Notes under the pieces: generated by a model
The model's database searches: none
What the model was told of the DNA's origin: nothing
What the model saw: only the letters and a program-made list of their open reading frames with translations
Position numbers and translations under genes: made by a program
From: JBBSBL01 sp038251325
GTDB lineage: Bacteria > Actinomycetota > Thermoleophilia > Solirubrobacterales > Solirubrobacteraceae
Length of the DNA stretch: 64,000 nt
Direction: 5' to 3'
Assembly: GCA_038251325.1 (NCBI GenBank)
Contig: JBBSBL010000002.1
Coordinates: 1-64,000 of the forward strand
Shown: positions 10,845-20,581 of the stretch, piece by piece
Layout: each line of letters begins with the position of its first letter
How positions within the stretch are numbered: position 1 is the stretch's first letter

Positions 10845-11525
10845 TCACGCCAGGGTTCGTGCCCAGGTGATGGCGTGGACCCGCTCGCAGCCGCCGGCGC
10901 GCAGCGCCCGCGCACAGGCCTCGAGCGTCGCGCCGGTCGTGTGCACGTCGTCGACGAGCACGGCGGCGCGCGGCGGAGGCGCCAGCAGGCGGACCTCGAG
11001 GCGACCGTCGGCCGTCCGCGCGGCCCGGCCCGCGCCGAGCTGGCGCGAGGCCTCGCCGCGCCGCCCGAGGCACGGCGCGCAGGGAAGGCCCGTGCGCGCG
11101 GCCAGCGCCGCCGCGAGCCGCCGGGCCTGGTCGAACCCGCGCGTGCGGCGCCGGCGCGGATGCAGCGGCACCGGGACGAGCGCGCCGGTGAGCAGGCCGG
11201 CCGGCGCCGTCGCCGCCATCTGCGCCGCCATCAGCGCGCAGAGCGGCAGCGCGCCGCGGAACTTCAGCGCGGCGACGAGCTCGCGCGCCACCCCGTCGTA
11301 GGCGAGCGGCGCCCACGCGCGGCTGAAGCCGGCGCCCCGGGCCGGGCAGCGGCGGCAGGGCGCCGGCAGCGCGCAGCGGGGGCAGCGCGGGCCGCGCAGC
11401 CAGGGCAGGGCGGCCCGGCAGTTCGGGCAGAGCAGCTCGCCGGGCGGTCGCACGGGCGCCCGGCACGCCGCACAGGCGGGCGGCGCGAGGAGCGCGACGA
11501 GCTCGGCGGCGAGGCGGGCGGCCAC
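10845..11525 (-). CDS. comF: ComF family phosphoribosyltransferase-like protein
   Basis: 226 residues. The N-terminus has two zinc-finger-like pairs (CAACRAP, CPNCRAALPW) followed by CPRCALPAPCRRC. The C-terminal half is a type I phosphoribosyltransferase domain with the PRPP loop AVLVDDVHTTGATL near 190. The conserved PLHPRRRRTRGFDQA lies near 123. ComF proteins are linked to DNA uptake in Bacillus but are also widespread in bacteria not known to be competent, so the substrate here is unknown. It is first in the comF-hpf-secA run and divergent from ctaG, with a 62-bp intergenic region. Confidence 0.92.
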   Translation of the reverse strand: MAARLAAELVALLAPPACAACRAPVRPPGELLCPNCRAALPWLRGPRCPRCALPAPCRRCPARGAGFSRAWAPLAYDGVARELVAALKFRGALPLCALMAAQMAATAPAGLLTGALVPVPLHPRRRRTRGFDQARRLAAALAARTGLPCAPCLGRRGEASRQLGAGRAARTADGRLEVRLLAPPPRAAVLVDDVHTTGATLEACARALRAGGCERVHAITWARTLA

Positions 11526-11587
11526 GCCACGGACCCTCGCGGGGAACGCGTGCCGGCGCAGCCCCCGGACTGCGACAATCCACGCAC

Positions 11588-12394
11588 GTGACTCCGGACG
11601 CCTCGTGGACGCTCGATCCCGTCCTCATCGCCGCGGTCGCCGCCTACCTCGGCGTCTACGTCTGGCGCTGGCGCCGCTCGCGCCAATCGGGGGAGCGGCA
11701 TCCCCCCGGCTGGGGGCGGCTCGCCGCGTTCACCGCGGGATGCCTGGTCATCCTCGCGGCGCTCGTCTCGCCGCTCGACCGGCTCGCCGAGCAGATCCTC
11801 GTGATGCACATGGTCCAGCACCTGCTGCTGCTGGACATCGCCCCGATCCTGCTCATCCTCGGGCTGACCAAGGTCCTGTTGCGCCCGGCGACCCGCCGGC
11901 TGCGGATCGTGGAGGAGCGCGCCGGCCCGCTCTCCCATCCGGTCTTCGCGATCCTCGCCTACAGCGCGGTGATGTGGATCTGGCACGTGCCGGCGCTCTA
12001 CGACGCGGCGGTGGCGAACCCCTCACTCCACGCGCTCGAGCACCTCTGCTTCGCCGCGGCGGGGATCCTCTACTGGTGGCACATCCTCTCGCCGATCCGC
12101 GGCCGCCTGCGGCTCGGGGGCATGGGGCCGGTGATGTACATGATCAGCACGAAGCTGATCGTCGGCTTCCTCGGGGTCGCGCTCGCCTTTCTCCCCACCG
12201 CGATCTACGGCTTCTACGTCGACCAGCCCGCCTACTGGGGCCTCAGCCCCGTCGCCGACCAGCAGATGGCGGGGCTGGCGATGGCGCTCGAGCAGTCGAT
12301 CGTCATGGGGGTCGCGCTCGCCGTGCTGTTCGGCAAGATGCTCGTCGAGTCCGAGCGCGAGGCGCGGCGGGCCGAGCGCTATGGGGCGGCGTGA
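11588..12394 (+). CDS. ctaG: Cytochrome c oxidase assembly protein, CtaG (caa3-type) family
   Basis: 268 residues from a GTG start. It is an integral membrane protein with about seven hydrophobic segments. The family motif MHMVQHLLLLDIAPILLILG lies near residue 77, and IWHVPALYDAAV and HALEHLCFAAAGILYWW near 135-165 supply conserved histidines. Members of the caa3_CtaG family help insert copper or assemble the oxidase. No oxidase subunits are in the window. The start lies 62 bp from the divergent comF gene. A GACAAT sequence about 10 bp upstream could be a -10 of a nearly leaderless transcript, but support is weak. It converges on the ahcY-like gene with only 16 bp between. Confidence 0.87.
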   Translation: MTPDASWTLDPVLIAAVAAYLGVYVWRWRRSRQSGERHPPGWGRLAAFTAGCLVILAALVSPLDRLAEQILVMHMVQHLLLLDIAPILLILGLTKVLLRPATRRLRIVEERAGPLSHPVFAILAYSAVMWIWHVPALYDAAVANPSLHALEHLCFAAAGILYWWHILSPIRGRLRLGGMGPVMYMISTKLIVGFLGVALAFLPTAIYGFYVDQPAYWGLSPVADQQMAGLAMALEQSIVMGVALAVLFGKMLVESEREARRAERYGAA

Positions 12395-12410
12395 GCGAGC
12401 GCGGCGCGGC

Positions 12411-13595
12411 CTAGGTTCCCTGGTCCCAGCGCAGCAGGTACTCGCGCTGGACGGCGGTGAGCTCGTCGATCTCGATGCCCATCGCGGTGAGCTTCAGCCG
12501 CGCGATCTCGCGGTCGATCGCGTCGGGCACGGGGAGGACGCGGGGCTCGAGCTCGCCGGCGCGGGCGACGAGATGCTCGACCACGAGCGCCTGGATCGCG
12601 AAGCTGAGGTCCATCACGCCCGCCGGGTGGCCCTCGGCGGCGGCGAGGTTCACCACGCGGCCATCCGCGAGCAGGCTCGCCCGCCGCCCGTCCTCGAAGG
12701 TGAAGCGCTCGACGTGCCGGCGCGGGCGGTCGGAGCCGACGGCGAGCTCGGCGAGCGCGGCGCGGTCGATCTCGACGTCGAAGTGGCCGGCGTTGGCCAG
12801 CACCGCGCCGTCGCCCAGGACGGCGACATGGCGGGCCCCGATGACGTCGCGCCCCCCGGTGGCGGTGATGAGCACGTCGGCCCGGGCGGCGGCCTCGACG
12901 CCGCCGAGCACGGCGTGGCCGTCCATGCGGGCCTCCAGCGCCCGGACCGGATCGACCTCGCAGACCACGACGCTCGCCCCCGCCCCGCGGGCCCGCTCGG
13001 CGATCCCGCGGCCGGTGGTGCCGTAGCCGTAGACGGCCACGGTCCGGCCGGCGAGCAGCACGTTGGTCGCGCGCAGGATTCCGTCGAGCGTCGACTGCCC
13101 GGTGCCGTAGCGCCCGTCGAAGAGTCGCGCGGTGCGGGCCTCGCCGACGGCGACGATCGGATAGGCGAGCCGGCCCTCGCGCTCGAGCGCGCGCAGCCGC
13201 ACCGCGCCGCTGGCCTGACTCTCGGTGCCGCCGAAGGCCTTGGCGCGGGCCGTCTTGGGACCGGCGTGCAGGACCGAGGAGAGGTCGGCGCCGTCGTCCA
13301 TCGTCACGTTCGGGCGGCTGCGGCAGAGCGCCTCGATGTGCGCGTAGTAGGCGCCGGTGTCCTCGCCGGCGACGGCCCGGACCTCGACGCCGTCCTCGGC
13401 GGCGAGCGCGGCGGCCACGTCGTCCCGCGTGGAGAGGGGGTTGCTCGCGCACAGCCCGACCTCGGCGCCGCCGGCGGCCAGGGCGCCGATGAGGTTCGCC
13501 GTCTCCGCCGTGACGTGGAGGCACGCGGCGAGCCGCACCCCGGCCAGCGGCCGCTCGCGGGCCAGGCGCTCGCGCACCCGCCCGAGCACCGGCAT
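12411..13595 (-). CDS. Adenosylhomocysteinase-like protein with altered active site
   Basis: At least 394 residues, of the shorter archaeal/Thermotoga-like AHCY type (ASNPLSTRDD, RYGTGQSTLDG). The NAD-binding domain is intact (YGYGTTGRGIAERARG), as are H27 in LHVTAET, NAGHFD and GHPAGVMD. Substrate-site residues are not. By alignment with human AHCY, E156 is S126, T157-T159 are Q127/A128/S129, N181 is G151, the catalytic K186 is A156, and N191 is G161; D190 is kept as D160. It is therefore unlikely to be a normal S-adenosylhomocysteine hydrolase. It may be a regulator or act on another substrate. Homology continues about 20 codons upstream of this ATG with no usual start codon (see findings). 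It follows true ahcY on the same strand. Confidence 0.85.
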   Translation of the reverse strand: MPVLGRVRERLARERPLAGVRLAACLHVTAETANLIGALAAGGAEVGLCASNPLSTRDDVAAALAAEDGVEVRAVAGEDTGAYYAHIEALCRSRPNVTMDDGADLSSVLHAGPKTARAKAFGGTESQASGAVRLRALEREGRLAYPIVAVGEARTARLFDGRYGTGQSTLDGILRATNVLLAGRTVAVYGYGTTGRGIAERARGAGASVVVCEVDPVRALEARMDGHAVLGGVEAAARADVLITATGGRDVIGARHVAVLGDGAVLANAGHFDVEIDRAALAELAVGSDRPRRHVERFTFEDGRRASLLADGRVVNLAAAEGHPAGVMDLSFAIQALVVEHLVARAGELEPRVLPVPDAIDREIARLKLTAMGIEIDELTAVQREYLLRWDQGT

Positions 13596-13668
13596 CTGAT
13601 CCCCCGCCCACGCGATCGCCGCCCGCCCGGCCTCGGCCCGGGCGGGATCGGCGATCTGCGAGGTGAGC

Positions 13669-15129
<1,461 letters not shown>

Positions 15130-15150
15130 CGGATCTCCGTGTCGGTCGGG

Positions 15151-15513
15151 TCAGTTCGCGCCGGCCGCGGCGGCCAGCAGCTTGGTGTGCTTCTGCTGCT
15201 CCCAGCGCAGCCAGTCGTCGGCGGGCACGTCGTCGGGGCGGTGGGGCTCGGCCTCCAGCCAGCCGTCGACCGCCCGGGCCAGGTCGTCGTCGTCGCGCAG
15301 GCGCAGGGCGAACCCGACGTCTGAGAGCTCGATGCCCGAGCCCTCGAGCAGCTCGCGCAGCGTGCGCAGCCGCTGGAGCTCCGCCGGCCCGTAGAGCCGG
15401 TAGCCCGACGCCGACCGGGCCGGCGCCACGAGCCCGCTGCGCTCGATGTAGCGGAGCATTCGCGAGGACCAGCCCGTGGTCTCGGCGGCCTCGTGGATGG
15501 TCAGCGCGTCCAT
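15151..15513 (-). CDS. MerR family transcriptional regulator
   Basis: 120 residues. The N-terminal winged helix-turn-helix has the standard MerR pattern (LTIHEAAETTGWSSRMLRYIERSGLV, then SGYRLYG), followed by a helical dimerisation segment (LQRLRTLRELLEGSGIEL). The C-terminal part is short and has no cysteine cluster, so metal sensing of the MerR/CueR kind is unlikely. The gene sits 21 bp upstream of ahcY on the same strand, so it may control ahcY and the paralogue, possibly in response to a methyl-cycle metabolite; that is inference. A near-palindrome lies just before its start. Confidence 0.88.
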   Translation of the reverse strand: MDALTIHEAAETTGWSSRMLRYIERSGLVAPARSASGYRLYGPAELQRLRTLRELLEGSGIELSDVGFALRLRDDDDLARAVDGWLEAEPHRPDDVPADDWLRWEQQKHTKLLAAAAGAN

Positions 15514-15524
15514 GGCGGCGCCGA

Positions 15525-15546
15525 CCTTACCACAGGTGTGTCAAGG
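15525..15546 (-). promoter_or_regulatory. 22-bp near-palindrome upstream of merR, likely operator
   Basis: The - strand reads CCTTGACACA-CC-TGTGGTAAGG, two 10-bp arms matching at 8 of 10 positions. It ends 11 bp before the merR ATG. It contains a -35-like TTGACA and a -10-like TAAGGT, but they are only 9 bp apart and cannot form one standard promoter. MerR proteins bind dyads within promoters, so autoregulation is plausible but unproven. Confidence 0.5.
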
Positions 15547-15559
15547 TTGAGCGGACGGC

Positions 15560-16609
15560 TCAAGCGTCGGCGAGCCGCGCCTTGACCCGCCCGATCTCCT
15601 CGACGGGCGTCGGATCCACGCCGCGCAGGATCGCGAGATAGACGGAGACGAGATCGCCGAGCAGGACGAGGGAGAGCACCCGCTCGACCCGGCCCTCCCC
15701 CACGCTCTCGACGCGGCGGACGGAGGCGGCGTGGGGCGCGATGACCGACTCGGTGATCGCGATGCGCTCCCTAACCCGCGGATGGAGGTCGCTGTCGTCG
15801 AGGAACACGGCCGCGAAGGTGCCCAGGCCCTCGACTCCGGCCCAGCCCTCGACCTCGTTGTGGTCGGCCTCGGGCAGCTCCGCGCTGTGGGCGGGGACCT
15901 TCGCGTTCTCGTTGAGCTGGGTCTTCCAGCGGTAGGCCACGGCGCTGGTCGGCCCGGCCCCGTGCACCACCGGCACCGCCCCCGCCAGATCGCGGGCGAC
16001 GCCGCGGGCGAGGCCGTCCGGCGGGCCCTCGGGGCCCCACTCGGCGGCGAGCCCCTCGAGGTGGGCGGCGGCGACGTCGATCTCCATGTGCAGCGGCTCG
16101 GCGACGCCGGCGAGGGCGGCGACCTCGAGCACCGCGACCGTCATGTAGCCGACCGCGGCGCGGGGCTGCAGCGCCGCGGGCATCGGGATGACCGGCACGT
16201 CGTCCGCGCGGGCCGCCTCGGCGAGGCGCCCGCCGGTCGTGGCGACGATCCGCCGCGCCCCGACCGCGCCCGCCGCCTCGTAGGCGGCCAGCGTCTCCTC
16301 GGTGTCTCCGGAGTAGCTCATGCACAGCACGGCGGCCTCGGGCGAGGCCCACGGCGGCAGCGCGTAGTCACGGGTGACCGCGATCGGTCGCGACGCGCGA
16401 TCGCCCAGGGCGGCCCGCGCGAGCAGGCCGCCCACCGCCGAGCCGCCCATGCCGGCCACGACGAGCCCGCCGGTCGCCTCGAAGGGTCGGATCGCCGCCG
16501 ACTCGACCCGCCACAGGGCGTCGCGCAGATGGTCGGGCAGCGCGACGACGTCGCCCAGGAGACCGGCGCGGTCGACCTGGCGGAGGCGGTCGGGGCCGAG
16601 GTCGCTCAT
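15560..16609 (-). CDS. Bifunctional phosphoglucose/phosphomannose isomerase
   Basis: 349 residues from ATG 16609, four bases after the preceding gene's stop. An in-frame ATG at 16633 would overlap that gene. It has two SIS domains: the first with VVAGMGGSAVGG (near 50) and MSYSGDTEET (near 92), the second with VVHGAGPTSAVAYRWKTQ and the active-site segments LNENAKVPA and ELPEADHNEVEGW. Enzymes of this type interconvert fructose-6-phosphate with glucose-6-phosphate and mannose-6-phosphate. It sits behind a sugar-nucleotide pyrophosphorylase and UDP-glucose dehydrogenase, so it probably feeds nucleotide-sugar synthesis. Confidence 0.9.
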   Translation of the reverse strand: MSDLGPDRLRQVDRAGLLGDVVALPDHLRDALWRVESAAIRPFEATGGLVVAGMGGSAVGGLLARAALGDRASRPIAVTRDYALPPWASPEAAVLCMSYSGDTEETLAAYEAAGAVGARRIVATTGGRLAEAARADDVPVIPMPAALQPRAAVGYMTVAVLEVAALAGVAEPLHMEIDVAAAHLEGLAAEWGPEGPPDGLARGVARDLAGAVPVVHGAGPTSAVAYRWKTQLNENAKVPAHSAELPEADHNEVEGWAGVEGLGTFAAVFLDDSDLHPRVRERIAITESVIAPHAASVRRVESVGEGRVERVLSLVLLGDLVSVYLAILRGVDPTPVEEIGRVKARLADA

Positions 16610-16613
16610 CGCG

Positions 16614-17714
16614 TCAGAAGCGGATGGCGCCATCGGGGAGCGCGACGCCCGGGTAGAGGCGCACGCCGTGGGTGAGCACGTTGTCGGCGCCGAGCGTCAC
16701 GCCCTCGCCCAGGACGGCGCCGTCCTCCACGTGGCAGCGGTCGCCCACCTGGACCCCGGGGCCGAGGATCGAGTTGCGGATCGTGCAGTCCTCCCCCACC
16801 GAGGCGCCCTGCAGGAGCACGGCGCCCTCCACGTGGGAGCGTGCGCCGACCGCGGTCTCGGCGCCGAGGACCGCCCGGCTGCCGACGACCGCTCCCGGGG
16901 CGATGCACGCCCGTGGCTCGACGAGCGCCGGGGGCACGACCTTGCCCGCCACCTCGGCGTCAGGGTGGACGATGACGAAGGATCCGTCGAAGCGGTCGGC
17001 CACCGCGGTCCGCACGTTCGCCTCGAGGATGTCCCAGGTCGCCTGGAGGTAGCGGTCGGGCGTCCCGATGTCGAGCCAGTAGCCGTCCGCGACCACCGCG
17101 TAGAGACCGTGGCCGACGAGGTCGGGGAAGACCTCGCGCTCGATCGACACGTTCTGGCCCTCGGGGATGAGCTCCAGGAAGTCGCGCTCGAGGACGTAGG
17201 CGCCGGCGCTGATCAGCTTCGTGTCGATCTGGTCCATGCTCGGCTTCTCGACGAACTCCTCCACCGCCCCGTCGTCCGCCGTGCGGACGAGGCCGTAGTT
17301 CGAGGGATCCTCGACTTCGATCAGCGCGAGGGTCCCCCGCGCGCCGGCCTCCTCGTGGCGCCGCATCTGCGCCGAGAGGTCGAGATCGGTGAGCACGTCG
17401 CCGTTGAGCACGACGAAGCGCTCGTCGAGCATCGGCTCGGCGAACTTCACGGCGCCCCCGGTCCCGCGCGGGGTCGGCTCCTCGGCGTAGCGCAGCCGGA
17501 CGCCGTACGCCGAGCCGTCCCCCAGCACGTTGCGCACCCCCGAGGCCATGAAGCCGCATGAGAGCACCACGTCGTCGACGCCGTGCGAGCGCAGCCAGCC
17601 GAGCATGTAGGCAAGGAACGGCCGGTCCACGAGCGGCACGACCGGCTTGGGCACGGTCGAGGTGAGCGGCCGCAGGCGGGTGCCTTCGCCGCCGGCGAGG
17701 ATCAGCGCCTGCAT
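16614..17714 (-). CDS. NDP-sugar pyrophosphorylase (mannose-1-phosphate guanylyltransferase-like)
   Basis: 366 residues. The N-terminal nucleotidyltransferase domain starts MQALILAGGEGTRLRPLT with KPVVPLVDRPFL, and has VLNGDVLTD near residue 108. The C-terminal part (from about 255) is a left-handed beta-helix of hexapeptide repeats (VGSRAVLGAETAVGARSHV). This architecture fits mannose-1-phosphate guanylyltransferases and glucose-1-phosphate thymidylyl/uridylyltransferase relatives. The nucleotide cannot be decided from sequence. The neighbouring phosphoglucose/phosphomannose isomerase favours mannose-1-phosphate or glucose-1-phosphate. Confidence 0.88.
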   Translation of the reverse strand: MQALILAGGEGTRLRPLTSTVPKPVVPLVDRPFLAYMLGWLRSHGVDDVVLSCGFMASGVRNVLGDGSAYGVRLRYAEEPTPRGTGGAVKFAEPMLDERFVVLNGDVLTDLDLSAQMRRHEEAGARGTLALIEVEDPSNYGLVRTADDGAVEEFVEKPSMDQIDTKLISAGAYVLERDFLELIPEGQNVSIEREVFPDLVGHGLYAVVADGYWLDIGTPDRYLQATWDILEANVRTAVADRFDGSFVIVHPDAEVAGKVVPPALVEPRACIAPGAVVGSRAVLGAETAVGARSHVEGAVLLQGASVGEDCTIRNSILGPGVQVGDRCHVEDGAVLGEGVTLGADNVLTHGVRLYPGVALPDGAIRF

Positions 17715-17730
17715 GGGTGCCCGCCGCCTC

Positions 17731-19020
17731 TCACGAGCCGCGTCCGACGCCCTCGTAGGTGAAGCCGGCCGAGCGGACGGCGTCGGCGTCCAGGCAGTTG
17801 CGCCCGTCGATGACGAGCTTGCCGGCCATCCGCTCGGCCGCCGCGGCCCAGTCGATGTCGGCGAACTCCGGCCACTCCGTCACCACCACCGCCGCGTCGG
17901 CGCCCTCGAGCGCGTCCAGTGCGCCCTCGGCGAAGCGCACGCCCCTGATGAGCTTGCGCGCCTCCTCCTCCGCGACCGGGTCGTAGGCCGCGACCTGCGC
18001 ACCGTCGGCCTGCAGCCGGGCGGCGAGCACGAGCGATGAGGCCTCGCGCATGTCGTCGGTGTTCGGCTTGAAGGCGAGCCCGAGCAGCGCGACCTTCGTG
18101 CCGACCAGCGTGCCGAGGTGCTTCTGGAGCTTCTGGATGACCCGCCGCTTCTGCAGCTCGTTGACCTCGATCACGGCGGTCAGGAGCTGGAAGTGGTAGC
18201 CGGAGTTGCCGGCGAGCTGCTTGAGGGCGGAGACATCTTTTGGGAAGCAGGATCCACCGAAGCCGATCCCCGGTCGCAGGAACGACGGGCCGATCCGAGC
18301 GTCGAGGCCCATCCCGCGCGCCACCTCGAGCACGTCGGCGCCGGTCTCCTCGCAGACGTTCGCGATCTCGTTGATGAACGAGATCTTGGTGGCCAGGAAC
18401 GCGTTGGAGGCGAGCTTGACCATCTCGGCGCTGGCGATGTCGGTGCGCACGAGCGGCGCGTCGAGCGGCGCGTAGAGCTCGACGACCGCGTCGCCGGCCC
18501 AGTCGCCGCGATCCCCGACGACGACTCGGTCGGGGCCGAGGAAGTCCTCCAGCGCCGATCCCTCCTTGAGGAACTCGGGACAGGCGACGTAGCGGAAGCC
18601 TTTGCCCTGCTCGGCGAAGGCGCGCTCGATGCTCAGGCCGGTGCCGACGGGCACGGTGGACTTCATGACCAGGGCGTGACGGTCGGAGTCGGGCATGGCG
18701 TCGACGACGGCTTTGACCGCGGAGAGGTCGGCGTCGCCCGAGTAGGTCGGCGGCGTGCCGACGGCCACGAAGAGCAGGCGGGCGTGCTCGAGCGCCGGGG
18801 CGAGCTCGGTGGTGAAGTGCAGCCGCTCGCGGTTGCGCTCCACGCACTCGGCGAGGCCGGGCTCCCAGATCGGGATGTCGCCGGCCTGCAGGCGCGCCAC
18901 CTTCTCGGCGTCGACGTCCACGCACCACACCTCGCTGCCGAGCTCGGCGAAGCCGGCTGCCGTCACGAGACCCACATAGCCTGTGCCGATGACGGCGATC
19001 GTCTCGCGCACGGAGCTCAT
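17731..19020 (-). CDS. ugd: UDP-glucose 6-dehydrogenase
   Basis: 429 residues. It oxidises UDP-glucose to UDP-glucuronate with two NAD+. The Rossmann motif is IAVIGTGYVGLVTAAGFAE near residue 8. The middle domain has VGTPPTYSGDADLS, KSTVPVGTG and the catalytic-cysteine motif GFGGSCFPKD. The C-terminal UDP-binding domain has LGLAFKPNTDDMREASS. It is 16 bp upstream of the pyrophosphorylase gene and probably in one operon with it, supplying precursors for surface polysaccharide. Confidence 0.94.
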   Translation of the reverse strand: MSSVRETIAVIGTGYVGLVTAAGFAELGSEVWCVDVDAEKVARLQAGDIPIWEPGLAECVERNRERLHFTTELAPALEHARLLFVAVGTPPTYSGDADLSAVKAVVDAMPDSDRHALVMKSTVPVGTGLSIERAFAEQGKGFRYVACPEFLKEGSALEDFLGPDRVVVGDRGDWAGDAVVELYAPLDAPLVRTDIASAEMVKLASNAFLATKISFINEIANVCEETGADVLEVARGMGLDARIGPSFLRPGIGFGGSCFPKDVSALKQLAGNSGYHFQLLTAVIEVNELQKRRVIQKLQKHLGTLVGTKVALLGLAFKPNTDDMREASSLVLAARLQADGAQVAAYDPVAEEEARKLIRGVRFAEGALDALEGADAAVVVTEWPEFADIDWAAAAERMAGKLVIDGRNCLDADAVRSAGFTYEGVGRGS

Positions 19021-19069
19021 GAGGCGGGAACCCTAGCGAGTCGGGCCGCCCCGTCCGGGCTCCGGGAGC

Positions 19070-20581
19070 TCAGCGCCCGGCCGGTCGCATCGAGGCCGCG
19101 ATGCCGATCATCTGCTTGTTCGTCAGGGCCAGGTTGAGCGAGTTCGCGACCCAGTAGACGGCGCGCCGCGAGCGCCACGCGACGAGGCGGAGCTTCTGCC
19201 CGTCGTAGTGGAGCTCGAGCTTGCGGCGCCCGATCTGGCGGAACTCGGAGGGGTTGCTGAGGATCGGCGGGTCCTTCCACGTCATGCCCTGGATCCCGTA
19301 GTACTGGCCCGAGCCGTCGTAGCTCGCGGCCACGGTGATGCGGTAGGCCGGATGCAGCCGGCCGCGCTTGTCGTGGATCCGGTACCCCCGGGGATAGACC
19401 CCGGGGATGATGCCCTTGTACATCCCGCGGGGCTCGCGCAGGCGCGGGTAGTAGACGGGCATGCCGGCGCCGCGCAGCGCGGCCGCCTGCTGCTGGCCCC
19501 CGAGGAGGTCGAGCGCGAGGTCGGCTCCGCCCGCGCTGCCCGGGCGGGTGCGCGGCGCCCGGTGCCGCGCCGGGGGGCGAGCTCGGGTCCGTGGGCGCCG
19601 CCCCCCCAGGAAGGCCCGGACGGCGCGGCGGATCGCCGCCGGCTGCGCGGTGACGTAGGGGTCCTTGGGGTCGTTGGGCAGGATCGCCGGGAACGGGACG
19701 GTGATGACCGGGTTCTGGGCGGAGAAGGCGACGAGCTGCATGAGCTTGAGCACCGCCTCCTTGGAGTGCAGCTGCTCGTCGCTCTGGGTGTAGCGCCCGA
19801 AGATGCGGGCCAGCTGGTCGCGGTTGGAGACCAGGGCGGAGGTCCCGTACTGCTGGCGCACCTGGCGCAGGAAGTCCTGCTGGCGGGCGGAGCGGACGAT
19901 GTCGGTGTCCAGATGGCGGAAGCGGACGTAGTCGAGCGCGTCCTGCCCGCAGAGCCGCTGGTAGCCGGGCATGATGTTGATCGTCGCGTAGCCCTGGGTC
20001 GGCGCCACGCCCGCGTTGTCGTTGAAGTAGCGGCGGTCGATGTCCGCGTACACGCAGCCGAGGTAGTCGATCGCCCGCCGGAACCCGCCGAAGTTCACGT
20101 TGATGATGTGGTTGATCCGGATGCCGAGCAGCCGCTTCACCACCTTCGCGGTGAGCACGGGCCCGCCGACGGCGTAGGCGGCGTTGATCTTGTCGGTCTG
20201 CACGACGCCCTTGCCGCGCGGGATCGCGACCTTGAGGTCGCGCGGGATGTTCAGCACCGTCGTGCCGGGGGCGTCGGCGTTGAGGCGCAGCAGCATGATC
20301 GTGTCCGAGCGGGCGTCCCGCGGCCCGTTGGAGTGGTAGCGCTTGTCGGAGCCGAGCACGAGGATCGTCTGCGGGGCACCCGCCTCCGCCGGGGTGATGA
20401 CGCCCCTGCCGGCCTTGATCTTCTGGCCGAGGTTCAGGTCGTCGACGATGTTCTGGACCTCGAGCAGGCCGGCGGTCGCCGTGGCGGCGCCGGTCAGGAT
20501 CACGATGGCCAGGATGCCGGCGGCGAACCGCTTCCACATGCCGCGCGAGACCCGCGGCGCCGGCTCGGGGGCGACGCTCAC
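19070..20581 (-). CDS. LytR-CpsA-Psr (LCP) family cell-wall protein
   Basis: 503 residues from a GTG start that overlaps the peptidase stop (GTGA). A short cytoplasmic end is followed by one membrane helix (RFAAGILAIVILTGAATATAG, about 17-38). The extracellular LCP domain has ILVLGSDKR, DARSDTIMLLRLN, TVLNIPRDL and YVRFRHLDTDIVRSARQQDF, giving the arginines and aspartates that hold the polyprenyl phosphate. LCP enzymes transfer glycopolymers from lipid carriers to peptidoglycan. An Arg/Pro-rich linker joins a further C-terminal domain (residues about 370-503) of unknown role. It lies beside nucleotide-sugar genes, consistent with polymer attachment. Confidence 0.88.
   Translation of the reverse strand: MSVAPEPAPRVSRGMWKRFAAGILAIVILTGAATATAGLLEVQNIVDDLNLGQKIKAGRGVITPAEAGAPQTILVLGSDKRYHSNGPRDARSDTIMLLRLNADAPGTTVLNIPRDLKVAIPRGKGVVQTDKINAAYAVGGPVLTAKVVKRLLGIRINHIINVNFGGFRRAIDYLGCVYADIDRRYFNDNAGVAPTQGYATINIMPGYQRLCGQDALDYVRFRHLDTDIVRSARQQDFLRQVRQQYGTSALVSNRDQLARIFGRYTQSDEQLHSKEAVLKLMQLVAFSAQNPVITVPFPAILPNDPKDPYVTAQPAAIRRAVRAFLGGRRPRTRARPPARHRAPRTRPGSAGGADLALDLLGGQQQAAALRGAGMPVYYPRLREPRGMYKGIIPGVYPRGYRIHDKRGRLHPAYRITVAASYDGSGQYYGIQGMTWKDPPILSNPSEFRQIGRRKLELHYDGQKLRLVAWRSRRAVYWVANSLNLALTNKQMIGIAASMRPAGR

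Noticed and set aside
15130..15150. SAH riboswitch upstream of ahcY
   Set aside because: Only 21 bp separate ahcY from merR, too short for the known SAH riboswitch fold.
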